A DNA stretch of 64,000 nucleotides from an uncultured Porphyromonadaceae bacterium (GTDB lineage: Bacteria > Bacteroidota > Bacteroidia > Bacteroidales > Muribaculaceae). Numbering within the stretch: the first letter of the stretch is position 1; every line of letters starts with the position of its first letter. The position numbers were made by a program, and so were the translations under genes. The notes beneath the pieces are model-generated. The model had not been told where the DNA came from. It made no database searches and was given only the letters and a program-made list of their open reading frames with translations. Below, piece by piece: positions 43,901-52,909 of this stretch. Location of the stretch: NCBI GenBank assembly GCA_902491625.1, contig CABUIO010000008.1, positions 13,015 to 77,014 of the forward strand. Direction: 5' to 3'.

Positions 43901-44407
43901 TTTGCGATAGCTCGGTACGACCTAACTTTGCAAAGTGAAATATCAGATGCGTACCCGTGCGTGTTTACAAGTAATATCAGTTAAAATCAGGTCTGCAAGA
44001 ACGGAAATGACGCGATATAATGCGCGGTAAGCACTGCCTCCCGACCGTATGAAAACCTATGTGTTTATGTTTAAGTAATAGCCCGACGGCAACGGCCATA
44101 TTCCTTGATGAAGCCCGTAACGCCGAAGCTGCCTCACTCCTTGATTCAACAGCCGATATGAGGGGCTACGGAGATACACACCGCTTTACCCCCCGGCATA
44201 AACCGGCCTCCAAAGGGAACAGATAATAACGGCACAGCCTTATTCACGCGACAACGCCGACACTCGACGCCGCTGCCGCTTGAAAAAAGAAAGACCGCCC
44301 CGAAGTGGAGCGATCCAATGCGATAGGGATAACAGCCCTTATGGGTTGAGATTTGAAGCTCAACGGCCACGCCGCAATAGCCCGGCGGCAGTGTCGCATC
44401 GCCAAAG
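43901..44407 (+). ncRNA. Candidate non-coding transcription unit, module C
   Basis: TTTG at 43901-43904 and TAACTTTG at 43923-43930 are 18 bases apart; upstream sequence from about 43860 resembles that of module B. The transcript start AAAGTGAAATATCAGATGC matches the other modules. A 27-codon basic frame follows but is not conserved. No gene is recognised before the lipoprotein at 44408. Confidence 0.45.
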
Positions 44408-45286
44408 TCAATTATTTGTTCCGAAATATTTTATGTGAAATAAATACGGCCTAACTGAACTTGTTTCGTTTACAAAACCTATCTTTGACGGGATAATAAT
44501 ATTAACTTCACCGCCATTGCCAACTCCATACTTAATGGGTAATTGGATTCCATCACCCCACTGTTTGGTAATATCGTCCTGACCTCCAAAAATGAAATAA
44601 GTAACCTCTTGTGTCAGACTATTGAGGTTTCCTGTTGATTCACCAAGAGAACCTGATAACAAAAAATGAATAAGACTCCACCGTTCAAATCTGAAATAAA
44701 CTTTTTCGCCGTCCTTAAATTGCGGTGTTCCTTTTGCCAACACCTGCATATATGCGCCTGATTCACCAAGTTTATAGAATGGCGCATCGGTTCCAATTTG
44801 GAAGTTATTGTCTGCCGGTATTTGGCTTATTACAGACTTACCCTTAAGATATTCATCAATGGCCTCTGACTCCAGTTTAAGCAAATCCTCAAATGTTCCT
44901 TGAGCATCTTTTTGTGTGATGGTGATAGACCCTGTATTATAGGATTTGCCTTTGAACACAGTGAAAGCAACTTTACCTGTCCGTGTCGGTGCGTCGGCTA
45001 TGTCAGCAACACTTATAGAGATAGTTTTGTCGCCAGAGGTAACAAGCATCCAGGACGGATAACCTGCCGATATATTGAAAGAATCATAGTCGCCTATCAA
45101 GGTGAGTTTAACATATTGAGCGTTACCCGGTATAACAACTTCACAATCGTGAACACCCAAAGCAACCTCACCTTCTCCCTGCAACTGTACGGCTAAAGAG
45201 AATAGCTTGTCTTCGGGTTCTTCTTCATTGCCGCAGGATATGAAAAAGAGCGGTAGGAAAAGCAGAAGTGTTTTCAAATATTTCAT
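44408..45286 (-). CDS. Moron lipoprotein with BACON-like and DUF4827-like parts
   Basis: The ATG at 45286 was chosen because a signal peptide with lipobox FISC follows it; this gives 292 residues. Residues about 60-140 (AGYPSWMLVTSGDKTISISVAD..GSITITQKD) look like a BACON beta-sandwich. The rest (EAIDEYLKGKSVI.. GAYMQVLAKGTPQFKDGEKVYFRF) resembles DUF4827 or FKBP-like lipoproteins. It is AT-rich with its own promoter, so the lysogen can display it. Confidence 0.7.
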   Translation of the reverse strand: MKYLKTLLLFLPLFFISCGNEEEPEDKLFSLAVQLQGEGEVALGVHDCEVVIPGNAQYVKLTLIGDYDSFNISAGYPSWMLVTSGDKTISISVADIADAPTRTGKVAFTVFKGKSYNTGSITITQKDAQGTFEDLLKLESEAIDEYLKGKSVISQIPADNNFQIGTDAPFYKLGESGAYMQVLAKGTPQFKDGEKVYFRFERWSLIHFLLSGSLGESTGNLNSLTQEVTYFIFGGQDDITKQWGDGIQLPIKYGVGNGGEVNIIIPSKIGFVNETSSVRPYLFHIKYFGTNN

Positions 45287-45311
45287 AAAATGGAGATTAC
45301 GAGGTTTATAA

Positions 45312-45348
45312 AATATTGGAGTATATTGCCTCCAATATTGCAAAGTTA
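45312..45348 (-). promoter_or_regulatory. Promoter and 9-bp palindrome of the moron lipoprotein at 44408
   Basis: The minus strand reads TAACTTTG at 45341-45348. AATATTGGA at 45312-45320 and TCCAATATT at 45331-45339 form a perfect inverted repeat over the start of transcription, as an operator would. Confidence 0.5.
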
Positions 45349-45436
45349 ATGATAATATCCGATAAAACGAGTGTTTTATGTCGAAAAACATAATGATGCG
45401 CCCCCGGTGGTGAGGTCGGGGGCGCGGTGGGGGTGA

Positions 45437-45685
45437 TTAGTCGGCTGTCGGAGGGTCGGCGGCGTGTGCCTTGTCGTAGCGGTCGAAAGCCTCGCTTATG
45501 GCTTTCTCGATGTGGGGATTGCCGGTAAGAGCCGGGTGCTTCTCGTGGCATATAAGGCATGGCACGGTGGCCTCAGGGCGGAGTATGTTGGCAGTGGCGA
45601 TAGCGTTGTAGATACGCTGTGTTACCTCGATGCCGTCGGCATAGTAGTGAAAGGTGTACTCGGCTTTTGTTGTCTTATTTTCCAT
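45437..45685 (-). CDS. Small phage protein of divergent module D
   Basis: The 82-residue protein (MENKTTKAEYTFHYY..) contains CLICHEKH, a possible half zinc motif, and a helical C-terminus. Its leader has GTGTAAAAGGCTC with a GGCTCGC/GAGCC hairpin. Function is unknown. Confidence 0.55.
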   Translation of the reverse strand: MENKTTKAEYTFHYYADGIEVTQRIYNAIATANILRPEATVPCLICHEKHPALTGNPHIEKAISEAFDRYDKAHAADPPTAD

Positions 45686-45830
45686 ATCAGTATGTGGTAA
45701 GAAGTTAAACTTGTGGCTCGCAAGAGCCTTTTACACTGCCGTGCAAAGTGCGGCTGCAAGGCGCAGGGGTCAAGGGTTGACCGACAAAAATTTTCCAACG
45801 GCAAATTTTTTCGAGGCAATTCACCTGCCC

Positions 45831-45905
45831 TTGACGCACCGGGGCCGCTTTAACTTTGCGGTGGAAAAGGACGGCGAGCCATAGACGCAATGCCGCATAG
45901 GAAAA
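45831..45905 (+). ncRNA. Candidate non-coding transcript start, module D
   Basis: TTG at 45831 and TAACTTTG at 45851-45858 are 17 bases apart. The 5' leader GGAAAAGGACGG..GCAATGCCGCAT resembles modules A and B. The transcript would enter the terminase gene in antisense after about 50 nt. Confidence 0.4.
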
Positions 45906-47579
45906 TCAGACAATGCCGCCGAGTGATATGCCTGTGGCGGTGTCGTTGTAGGGGAACTTCTCGCAGCCGATATATAGGGTGTCGAAAGCGTCGGTGCCGT
46001 CGGTGCGGTGTTCGAGGCGGTCTTCCTCGGTTTCGGCGAGTTTTTCACCGGCTTTGTCCTTGCGGAATCCGAGGCGTCCGCAGCTCACCCCGGCAGACTG
46101 TATGGCAAGGATTAAATCGTCGTTGTTCTGACGGTTGAAAAACGGCATAAGCCGCTGTTTACCTGCGAAGCCCTGATTTATGAGCAGGTATTTTTCATCG
46201 TGTCGCATGGGATTGCCGAGATAGACATCTTCGACGCGCCAGCCGTGCCGCTCAAACTCGTGGATAATTACCCATCGAAAATCCTGGTCGTTGACGGCAT
46301 AGTTGCCTCCCAAAGCTGTGCTGTCGTAGTAGAACACGACGGTCTTGTTTTGGTGAGAGGCATAGTAGGCGCAGAAGTCGGCGACAAGTTCGGGCAGTTT
46401 GCGCTCAAACTTTACATAAAAGGATTTTACGATGTTGAGCCGCTTGCCGGAGGGTTGCCCTGCCACAATCCAGTTGATGTTGGCGTTATAGTCCAAGCCT
46501 ATGCAAATAGGCGCGAGAGGGTTCACGTCGGCGTCCGCTTTGCAGGTTATGAGGTTATGGGTTATAAGGTTATCGGCTTCCATAACCTTATCATCACATA
46601 AACTTTTGAAAGCCAAGTCAAGGCTTTCAAAGTCGGAGGCGTTATACTTGTGCCGCTCGCGCATGGAGGAATAAAAACCGTCTTTGGCTATTCCGATCCT
46701 CTGACAAAGTATAGAGGTTTGGAAAGTCAAAGGGGTGAGGTCGCGCTTCATCTGCTTTATGTAGTTCTCGCCGAGAAGCTGCAAGTTCTCGATACTGGAG
46801 TATTCCTTATAATATACGGCCACGGAGCGCATCTGATTAAGGGCGCGGTCGAGGCGTCGCAGATGATTGCGCAGATACGAGGGTGTTGCGGATTGGGTGT
46901 TGCGGAGGGATTTTATGCGAGATTTGATGCGCCAAATCTCGTAGACGGTGGCCTCGATAGCGGCTATAAGGTCGGTGTCCATCTTCTCGCGGTAATGTAG
47001 GAACCACGAGCCGCGCTTTGTCTGCGGCATATCCGACAGTATCATAATGCTGTGGTTGAAGGAGTGGTATCCGAAATGCGATTTGATGCCGCCGTTGGCC
47101 GGGAGGGTTTCGTCTTTGAGTTTGTCGTAGTCGATAAACTTGGCCTCGTCGACAAGCAGCCACGACAGGGTGAGCGAGTTAGACGAGCCGGGGCGGTCTT
47201 GCGATATAATAATGGCGATAGAGCCGTTGTAAAACGATATGACGTGTTCGTAGTCGTGCGGCTCGGTGATAGGCTTGGCAAAGGATTTCGGAGGTCTTCG
47301 CCCGACAACATAGTGAATTCCGTTTATGAAGCCCCAGCGTTTCCACGCGGCAAGCAGACCGGGCAGGGTGTTCGTCAGGCCATGCTTGAAAGTCGGCACG
47401 ACGATGCCGCCGGTACTCCCTGGCATACGCTGCATATTTCGCAACACGAAAGGGGCTGCGATGCTGTCGGTCTTGCCCGTGCGCCGTCCGGCGACGATAA
47501 CGGTAGTGTTCGCGCCGATAAGCTGCGTGAGGCGTTGGGGGCGGTTGAAGTAAATCTTTTTGGCGGCTGAATTGTTCAT
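45906..47579 (-). CDS. Terminase large subunit
   Basis: The 557-residue protein has Walker A VAGRRTGKT near residue 30, Walker B SWLLVDEAKF, and an RNase-H-type nuclease domain beginning at CIGLDYNANINW. It packages DNA into the prohead. Residues around 335-345 (NLITHNLITCKAD) come from a GGTTATGAGGTTAT simple repeat at about 46543-46590, an in-frame insertion before the nuclease domain. Confidence 0.92.
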   Translation of the reverse strand: MNNSAAKKIYFNRPQRLTQLIGANTTVIVAGRRTGKTDSIAAPFVLRNMQRMPGSTGGIVVPTFKHGLTNTLPGLLAAWKRWGFINGIHYVVGRRPPKSFAKPITEPHDYEHVISFYNGSIAIIISQDRPGSSNSLTLSWLLVDEAKFIDYDKLKDETLPANGGIKSHFGYHSFNHSIMILSDMPQTKRGSWFLHYREKMDTDLIAAIEATVYEIWRIKSRIKSLRNTQSATPSYLRNHLRRLDRALNQMRSVAVYYKEYSSIENLQLLGENYIKQMKRDLTPLTFQTSILCQRIGIAKDGFYSSMRERHKYNASDFESLDLAFKSLCDDKVMEADNLITHNLITCKADADVNPLAPICIGLDYNANINWIVAGQPSGKRLNIVKSFYVKFERKLPELVADFCAYYASHQNKTVVFYYDSTALGGNYAVNDQDFRWVIIHEFERHGWRVEDVYLGNPMRHDEKYLLINQGFAGKQRLMPFFNRQNNDDLILAIQSAGVSCGRLGFRKDKAGEKLAETEEDRLEHRTDGTDAFDTLYIGCEKFPYNDTATGISLGGIV

Positions 47580-47584
47580 ATAGT

Positions 47585-47803
47585 ATGCAAGAGATTCTGA
47601 TATATGTCGGATTGATTATTGCTCTTGGGGCAACGGTCGTTTTGATGTTTTTTGGCATCAAACAATGGCATATGCGCCAGGAGGCAAAGATTACACCATT
47701 GAAATATCAGGAATGGTTAGCGCAGTACAAGACAAAGAGATTCTATATACTCGCCGCGCAGATATTAGGAATAATCATTGGCATTATTGGCCTCTCCCTC
47801 TGA
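47585..47803 (+). CDS. Small membrane protein (possible moron)
   Basis: The 72-residue frame encodes two clear membrane segments (ILIYVGLIIALGATVVLMFFG and FYILAAQILGIIIGIIGLSL) around a basic loop. It lies opposite the late genes, between the two terminase genes, and overlaps the small-terminase candidate by 39 bases at the 3' end. No promoter box was recognised. It is AT-rich like other morons. Confidence 0.5.
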   Translation: MQEILIYVGLIIALGATVVLMFFGIKQWHMRQEAKITPLKYQEWLAQYKTKRFYILAAQILGIIIGIIGLSL

Positions 47804-48403
47804 CGGGAACAATATATTTTCTTCGAGGTCTACTTCCTCGAAGTCCACATCATCAATATCTATCGTTTCGGCGCGGTATTTCTCCAGTAGCGCGTCAATC
47901 TTCTCCTGAAGATTTGGTATGGGCTTAATGCCGAGTACGGAAGGGTCGTCGGTGGCGGTGAAAGGCTGCGGAAGAAGCTGCTCCCACGGCACGGTCTGCT
48001 CGTCCTCGATGTCAACGCGGTTGTATTTGGCGTATGCCGAGGCCGCACGTTCCATAGTGCGCGTGTCCTTGCGTTTCTTCGCCATCGAGTAGGTTTCGAG
48101 GAACATTTCATTGCTTCGCCAGCGGTGCCAGTCGCGGCTCGCCGCCGACAGCGACGGAAGAAGCTGCTTAATTATTGCGAGGTCGGAGTAAGCGGTGAAC
48201 TTCGAGAGCCGGTAGCGGTAAAGGTGTTCCTCGACAAACTGGCGATCCTTTGCGTCGGGGTTGGCAATGACCCAGGCGTAAAGGTCGCGTATGCGCAGCA
48301 CCCGAAGCACCATAGCCTCGGTATATAGCGCGTCCAGTTCCTCTTTGGCGGCAAAGAGAGAACGGCGGCATACTTCGAGCGTGTCGGGTTGTTTCTTACT
48401 CAT
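47765..48403 (-). CDS. Small terminase-like packaging protein
   Basis: The ATG at 48403 (MSKKQPDTLEV) gives 212 residues. The helical body (LYAWVIANPDAKDRQFVEEHLYRYRL) and acidic C-terminus, with position directly before the large terminase, suggest a role in packaging. A second small candidate lies upstream at 48396-48686, so which one recognises the pac or cos site is unclear. Confidence 0.55.
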   Translation of the reverse strand: MSKKQPDTLEVCRRSLFAAKEELDALYTEAMVLRVLRIRDLYAWVIANPDAKDRQFVEEHLYRYRLSKFTAYSDLAIIKQLLPSLSAASRDWHRWRSNEMFLETYSMAKKRKDTRTMERAASAYAKYNRVDIEDEQTVPWEQLLPQPFTATDDPSVLGIKPIPNLQEKIDALLEKYRAETIDIDDVDFEEVDLEENILFPSEGEANNANDYS

Positions 48404-48686
48404 CATCTTCCATGTCAAGGAGATTGTTGGCTGTGTTTACGAGCGCGAGAGGCGAGCCAACTTGCGCGAGGGTCATTTCCTGTTGGCGCAGCTTGACTTT
48501 GGAAATGGCCTTGCCCCGGTGGTAGCGGCGCGACACTTCGCTGTCGCGGTGGGCGATGGCGTTGCGCAGCACTTCGGGTGCGATGTCGAGGATTACGGCG
48601 ATGTCGGATATTTTGAGATATATGCTCGCGTATTTCTCGATGTCGGAAAGCTGCTGCTCGGTGAATATGATGCTATCGGAGTTCAT
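48396..48686 (-). CDS. HTH protein, small terminase-like
   Basis: The ATG at 48686 gives 96 residues. The pattern DIAVILDIAPEVLRNAIAHRDSEVSRRYHRGKA is a helix-turn-helix with the RGKA tail seen in small terminase N-terminal domains, and KVKLRQQEMTLAQVGSPLAL follows. It overlaps the PLD-like gene by 14 bases and the next gene by 8. Confidence 0.55.
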   Translation of the reverse strand: MNSDSIIFTEQQLSDIEKYASIYLKISDIAVILDIAPEVLRNAIAHRDSEVSRRYHRGKAISKVKLRQQEMTLAQVGSPLALVNTANNLLDMEDDE

Positions 48687-49206
48687 TTGTTGCGGTGAGG
48701 CGTTGGTTAAATAGGTCGTTGAGAGGTACGGAATGGTTCTCGATGATGTCGAGGACGGAGGCGTGTAGATTGGCGAAAATCTCCGGCGAGGTGGATATAA
48801 ACGCGCTCTCGGCGCGGTTGCCACGGGTAAGGTTCTGCGAGGTAACGACGGCGACGGTGTCGCCACGGTCGGAGCGCACCAACAGGATTTTGGAGTGGTT
48901 GTCGGCGAGAAAAGTTCTGTCGACAACCTGAACGATGAAGCTCCACAGCTTTATGGTCTTGTTGGTGGCCTTGTGGTCGAGTACGAGGTTGAAGCGCGAG
49001 ATTGGCCGCTTACGTTTGAGGAAGAAAAGTCGGCGCAGAAATTCTTCGGATATGGAGAAGGAGGTCTGCCATACCTCGGCGGTGCCGGTCTGATCGAGAA
49101 CCCATTCCAGTATGTCGGCCACTTGCAGGGCGGAAGAAAGATACGCCTGAAAAGGCGCGTCTTTCAATGGCCGGAGGATTTCGGATATTGAGGCGGTGCG
49201 CTTCAT
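48673..49206 (-). CDS. PLD-like protein with one HKD-type motif
   Basis: The 177-residue protein has DNHSKILLVRSD and then VVTSQNLTRGNRAE, the order of a phospholipase D/nuclease active half-site. Only one half is present, so a dimer would be needed. It overlaps both neighbours (ATGA with the upstream gene). A nuclease role during packaging or against host DNA is possible. Confidence 0.65.
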   Translation of the reverse strand: MKRTASISEILRPLKDAPFQAYLSSALQVADILEWVLDQTGTAEVWQTSFSISEEFLRRLFFLKRKRPISRFNLVLDHKATNKTIKLWSFIVQVVDRTFLADNHSKILLVRSDRGDTVAVVTSQNLTRGNRAESAFISTSPEIFANLHASVLDIIENHSVPLNDLFNQRLTATNELR

Positions 49207-49769
49207 TTGGCGGCGTCATGTCGGTATTGGTCGTAGCCCTGCCAGTTGGAGCGATATTTCTTATCGAGTTCGATAAGCTCTTTGAGAAAAGGGTAACGCT
49301 CGCTGTCGGGGCAAGTGGCGGTTTCGAGTGATAGATTACGAAGGCGCAGATGGACTTCGCGCATACGCCGCAGCACGGAAAGGTTCTCGACATAGAGAGC
49401 CTGTATTTCGGGCGGCAGGGTGTCGTGGTCGGCGCGCTTGCCGCGCTTAAAGTCGAGAGTCGAGGGTCGAGAGTTTAGAGAGCCGTCCGGCGAAGTTCTC
49501 TTGACGCTCAACTCTAAACTCTCGACTATCACGGAGGCCTGTGCGTCCATAGCCTCTACCTGGGCGTGTGTAAGCTCGGCAACGCGGAAATCGTAATGCT
49601 TTTGCAGTTCGGTTTCGAGGCGTGGCATATCGGGCGCGGCGAGCAGATTCTTATACATATTGACACGGGCAGTCAACTGCAAAAACATCTTGCACCCGGC
49701 TGCATAGTCGCGGGTGTCGGGCCGCTCCCGGAGCCACGCGCCCAGTCTTTCAGTAAATTGGTGGTTCAT
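49203..49769 (-). CDS. Phage protein with STLD-type simple-repeat insert
   Basis: The 188-residue helical protein contains SLELSVKRTSPDGSLNSRPSTLD around residues 85-107, encoded by a GTCGAGAGTTTAGAG inverted pair at 49466-49480 and 49512-49526. The remainder (LSVLRRMREVHLRLRNLSLE) is coiled-coil-like. It is coupled to the PLD-like gene. Function is unknown. Confidence 0.6.
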   Translation of the reverse strand: MNHQFTERLGAWLRERPDTRDYAAGCKMFLQLTARVNMYKNLLAAPDMPRLETELQKHYDFRVAELTHAQVEAMDAQASVIVESLELSVKRTSPDGSLNSRPSTLDFKRGKRADHDTLPPEIQALYVENLSVLRRMREVHLRLRNLSLETATCPDSERYPFLKELIELDKKYRSNWQGYDQYRHDAAK

Positions 49770-49839
49770 ATTTCGGCGGTAATTTTGTCCGATACAAAAT
49801 TATATAGCCCCGGATAGCCGTAAAAAGACAGAAAATGCG

Positions 49840-49847
49840 TAACTTTG
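49840..49847 (+). promoter_or_regulatory. Promoter -7 element of the secreted moron
   Basis: TAACTTTG, 18 bases before the ATG at 49866; the upstream ATG at 49845 overlaps the box and was rejected. Confidence 0.65.
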
Positions 49848-49865
49848 CGGATAATAGCTCGTGCC

Positions 49866-50576
49866 ATGCACAAATATATCGCCGTAATATTCGCGTTGTT
49901 ACTCTCCGCTCTCACGTGTAGCGGCCAGTCTTTTCTTGCAAAATATCCCAAGCTGACAAAGAAAAATTTGCCCGAATTTTTTGAGGATTGGAAAGCGTAC
50001 TCGGATAGTATAAGCTCCAATATAACTATAAGCAGTCCGCTTGATAGTCTAATATATGAGAGAAATCTCTTTACTTATGCCGGGATTGCCTTACAAAGCC
50101 CACGACCGCGTTATATAGTATATCCTGAAGCAGTAGAAGTTTTAACTTATAAAGAGTTGGGAGATACGACGAATAACAACACCTCCTTCAGTCTTCTTAT
50201 GAGCATACCATATGCAATGCGAGAATATACCAAAGAAATGGTTAGCACAAAGATACCTGACGGCGGTCTGTATATGACAAATGGCATTTCAAAAAAATTA
50301 GATTCATTCCTATATGTGGGAAAGTATCGGAAAAGAAAAGAGCGAGAAAAAAGATTGAAGGAGTTGAGAGAATATATATCGGTTTCGTATGGTATTTTTA
50401 ATACACATACATATTGCGATTATCCTTTAATTCTTTATATTGGAGTGGCTTCTGACATCATTGTGTTTCATTTGGCATTGGATTGCAACGAAGCCACGGA
50501 GATTTGGTATAGAAAAGATAATGACCGCATTATTGAACTCCATAATAATAGAGGGAAGTCGATCATATACGATTGA
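49866..50576 (+). CDS. Secreted moron protein, unknown function
   Basis: The ATG at 49866 gives a 236-residue protein with a signal peptide (MHKYIAVIFALLLSALTCSGQ). It has no known domain; the mature part is mixed alpha-beta with a very basic helix (KYRKRKEREKRLKEL). It is AT-rich and ends exactly beside the stop of the opposite phosphoribosyltransferase gene. Confidence 0.7.
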   Translation: MHKYIAVIFALLLSALTCSGQSFLAKYPKLTKKNLPEFFEDWKAYSDSISSNITISSPLDSLIYERNLFTYAGIALQSPRPRYIVYPEAVEVLTYKELGDTTNNNTSFSLLMSIPYAMREYTKEMVSTKIPDGGLYMTNGISKKLDSFLYVGKYRKRKEREKRLKELREYISVSYGIFNTHTYCDYPLILYIGVASDIIVFHLALDCNEATEIWYRKDNDRIIELHNNRGKSIIYD

Positions 50577-51233
50577 TTACGCCTTGTTGTTTATTCCGGC
50601 GATAAAGACGAGGTTCTTGCCGGTAGACTGAAAGAGCCGTTTCATTGCAAGCATCGTCTGGCCGGTGGTAACAAAATCATCGAAAACTATAATGTTCTGC
50701 TCCGCAGGGCATACATTCATTTCAAAGGTCGCGTTCACCCGCTGTTTGGAACGGCAGAGCGCGACATCTTCATAAAAAGGTATTGCGAGTTGACGGGCAA
50801 TAGCGGCGGCAACGAGCGAGGCGAAGTTGCGCTGACGGTGCCGCCGTTTCGGGGTGGTAATCACCGCCCAGCCTCCGACGGCGAGGTTATAGCCGAGAAC
50901 ATCGGCGAGAAGCGCGGCGGTGGCTCCGGCAACTTTCGGAATCATGGCATCGTCGGCCTTAATTTCGGAAAGCGTTTTGCCGTAGACGCTCCGTTTCCAC
51001 ACGGCAAGAAAGAAAAGGCCGGTACGGTATGCGAGCATGGGGCGGCTCTGAAAGTCGCACCGTGCGCCATCGTCGTGCGCCCACTGCTGCCGTTTCTTTA
51101 CGGCAAACAGATCCTTGCCGGATTGAGCGGAAGATAAAACGGCGGCAGTCGGTGTTTCGAGTTCGGGTGTCGTTATCCCACGGATAATCTCGCCCATGTC
51201 AACCGCGCCGCTGCCGTCATAAGGGGAAGCCAT
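50577..51233 (-). CDS. Phosphoribosyltransferase-like protein (ComFC-type)
   Basis: The 218-residue protein has the PRPP-binding loop IIVFDDFVTTGQTM (residues about 185-200) and a preceding PKRRHRQRNFASLVAAAIA, both characteristic of ComF-type phosphoribosyltransferases. It lies 3 bases downstream of the tail-tube gene within the structural operon. It could modify a nucleotide, a protein or DNA; the substrate is unknown. Confidence 0.75.
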   Translation of the reverse strand: MASPYDGSGAVDMGEIIRGITTPELETPTAAVLSSAQSGKDLFAVKKRQQWAHDDGARCDFQSRPMLAYRTGLFFLAVWKRSVYGKTLSEIKADDAMIPKVAGATAALLADVLGYNLAVGGWAVITTPKRRHRQRNFASLVAAAIARQLAIPFYEDVALCRSKQRVNATFEMNVCPAEQNIIVFDDFVTTGQTMLAMKRLFQSTGKNLVFIAGINNKA

Positions 51234-51236
51234 CTA

Positions 51237-51812
51237 TCAGGCGGCCTTTTGGGGGTTGATTATCCCGTCCTCGGTGATAATCTCGCCATCGTAGAAAGGC
51301 GCGGGCACCTCGTCGGAGGCCTCGACGTTAATAGTTGTCGAGGTGGTGCCGGAAGCCCCCTGTCCGTTGTCCTGGTTCACCGTCGTTTTGGTGAGCCACT
51401 TGTCGCAGCCGACAACGCGGTAATTGTCGTTCATATCCTGTACGATAAAAACATTGTCCGAGTTGTTGAGATAAGCCGCAGCAGCGGAAGCCTCCGCGCC
51501 CACGCCGGGGTGTACGGCGACGAGCTTGTTAAGCTGTGTCTGCGAGGGAAGCTCGCCCTGCGGCTCGGAGGTAAGCTGCGATTTGTCGGGGAGAATGTCG
51601 ATGAATTTCCATTTGGCGTCGGCTTTGAGGGTGAAGTCGCCCTTGTATTTGGCCGACGTCGCGCGTATGCCGTTGGCATCACGTTCAAGGAGCGGCCAGC
51701 CCACTATCTCGCTTTTGGCGAGATAGTAGATACGACGGCGCACACCGGCGTATTCGGGCGTTCCCTGACACCATGCGAGGCTCTTTTGAATGTTGAGGCA
51801 AGAAGATGTCAT
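51237..51812 (-). CDS. Putative major tail (tube) protein
   Basis: The 191-residue protein follows the major capsid gene. Beta-rich sequence (YKGDFTLKADAKWKFIDILPDKS, in two parts) and a Thr-rich linker near residues 150-160 fit tail-tube proteins of siphophages. The upstream gap holds a palindromic simple repeat (51815-51886). Confidence 0.55.
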   Translation of the reverse strand: MTSSCLNIQKSLAWCQGTPEYAGVRRRIYYLAKSEIVGWPLLERDANGIRATSAKYKGDFTLKADAKWKFIDILPDKSQLTSEPQGELPSQTQLNKLVAVHPGVGAEASAAAAYLNNSDNVFIVQDMNDNYRVVGCDKWLTKTTVNQDNGQGASGTTSTTINVEASDEVPAPFYDGEIITEDGIINPQKAA

Positions 51813-51814
51813 AG

Positions 51815-51886
51815 CGTTTATAGTTTATGGTTTATCGTTTATCGGGAGCGAATCGTTGAACGATAGACGCTCAACGATAAACGCTC
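51815..51886. repeat. Simple repeat and hairpin between capsid and tail genes
   Basis: GTTTAT/GTTTATC units are followed by a complementary stretch (CGTTTATCG at about 51831 and CGATAAACG at about 51876). A hairpin in the mRNA could adjust the capsid-to-tail protein ratio. Confidence 0.5.
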
Positions 51887-51887
51887 G

Positions 51888-52862
51888 CTATGCGGATTTG
51901 AGTTTAACAACTTTGAGGAATCGGCGGTCGATGCTTCGGAACTGTGTGCCGAAGAACATAGCGGCGGCGATAGTCATGGCCCACGGCTCCCAACGCTTCA
52001 CCTCCATACGGGTAAGGTCGCTCATATTGTCGTAGGCGTAGAGCATATTAGAGCCGGGGGTTACGATGTATTTGTCCGTTCCGGCGAGGCAGTCGAGCGG
52101 CACGATGGTGGTCTTGTTGAAGCTGCCCTCGACAATGGGCTGCTCGTACTTCTTGTTGTACGGCACGGCGTTGTGGGTAACAAGGTAGGCATCGTTGTAA
52201 GCGTCGGCGAAGTCCGGGGCGCAGAACAGGAATTTGTGCTGTTTGCGCAGATGGGGGTCGCAGCTTCGCTCGACCTCCTTAGCCACGTCAACGGCGTTTG
52301 TGCCGTCGATGGCCTCGGTAAGCTCGATGAGGTTGTTCTTCGCCACGGAGATATTGCCCTCGGCCATTTCGCGGTCGAGGATTGTTCCCCAGCCGTCGAA
52401 CAGATCTGCGGTGGTTTCGCCGTCGGGATTGCGTTTGGCGGTGAAAAGAACCTCGTGCAGATGGTGTCCGAGCGAGCGCATGACGGCGGCGATGACGAGG
52501 CGCGCCGACGGAGCCTGCATCTGCGCGTCGCCCAGAGTGGCTGTACCTCGGCCTAAAAGCGTCTGAATGATTTCCAGCGGCTCGAAGTCCTCGCGCACGT
52601 TGCCGAGGTAGGAAGTAATCTCGCGGTAGCCTACTTTGGTGGCCGACGCGCTGCGGCGGTCGCGTCGGTAAGGGGCGAACTGCCCCGCGCCCTCGACGGA
52701 GGGGAGCTTCGTAGGCGCGGTAACTCCGGGCATACCCTGCATATATTTCAGGGCTTCCTCACAGGCAAAGAGCGGCATGAGAAGAAAGTCGGTCTTCCAC
52801 TGGATAGCCGCCCTTTCATAGTCGGGGTCGGTGATTTGGATAGAGTGAAGTAAATCGGGCAT
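51888..52862 (-). CDS. Major capsid protein
   Basis: The 324-residue protein follows the prohead protease gene. Features such as VGYREITSYLGNVREDFEPLEIIQ and CLAGTDKYIVTPGSNMLYAYDNMSDLTRME fit Bacteroides phage capsid proteins with an HK97-like fold. It is inferred to build the icosahedral shell. No signal for covalent cross-linking was identified. Confidence 0.7.
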   Translation of the reverse strand: MPDLLHSIQITDPDYERAAIQWKTDFLLMPLFACEEALKYMQGMPGVTAPTKLPSVEGAGQFAPYRRDRRSASATKVGYREITSYLGNVREDFEPLEIIQTLLGRGTATLGDAQMQAPSARLVIAAVMRSLGHHLHEVLFTAKRNPDGETTADLFDGWGTILDREMAEGNISVAKNNLIELTEAIDGTNAVDVAKEVERSCDPHLRKQHKFLFCAPDFADAYNDAYLVTHNAVPYNKKYEQPIVEGSFNKTTIVPLDCLAGTDKYIVTPGSNMLYAYDNMSDLTRMEVKRWEPWAMTIAAAMFFGTQFRSIDRRFLKVVKLKSA

Positions 52863-52909
52863 AATGTACTTGAATTTTGGTTACAGAGGGAGGATTTGCG
52901 GCATAGAGC

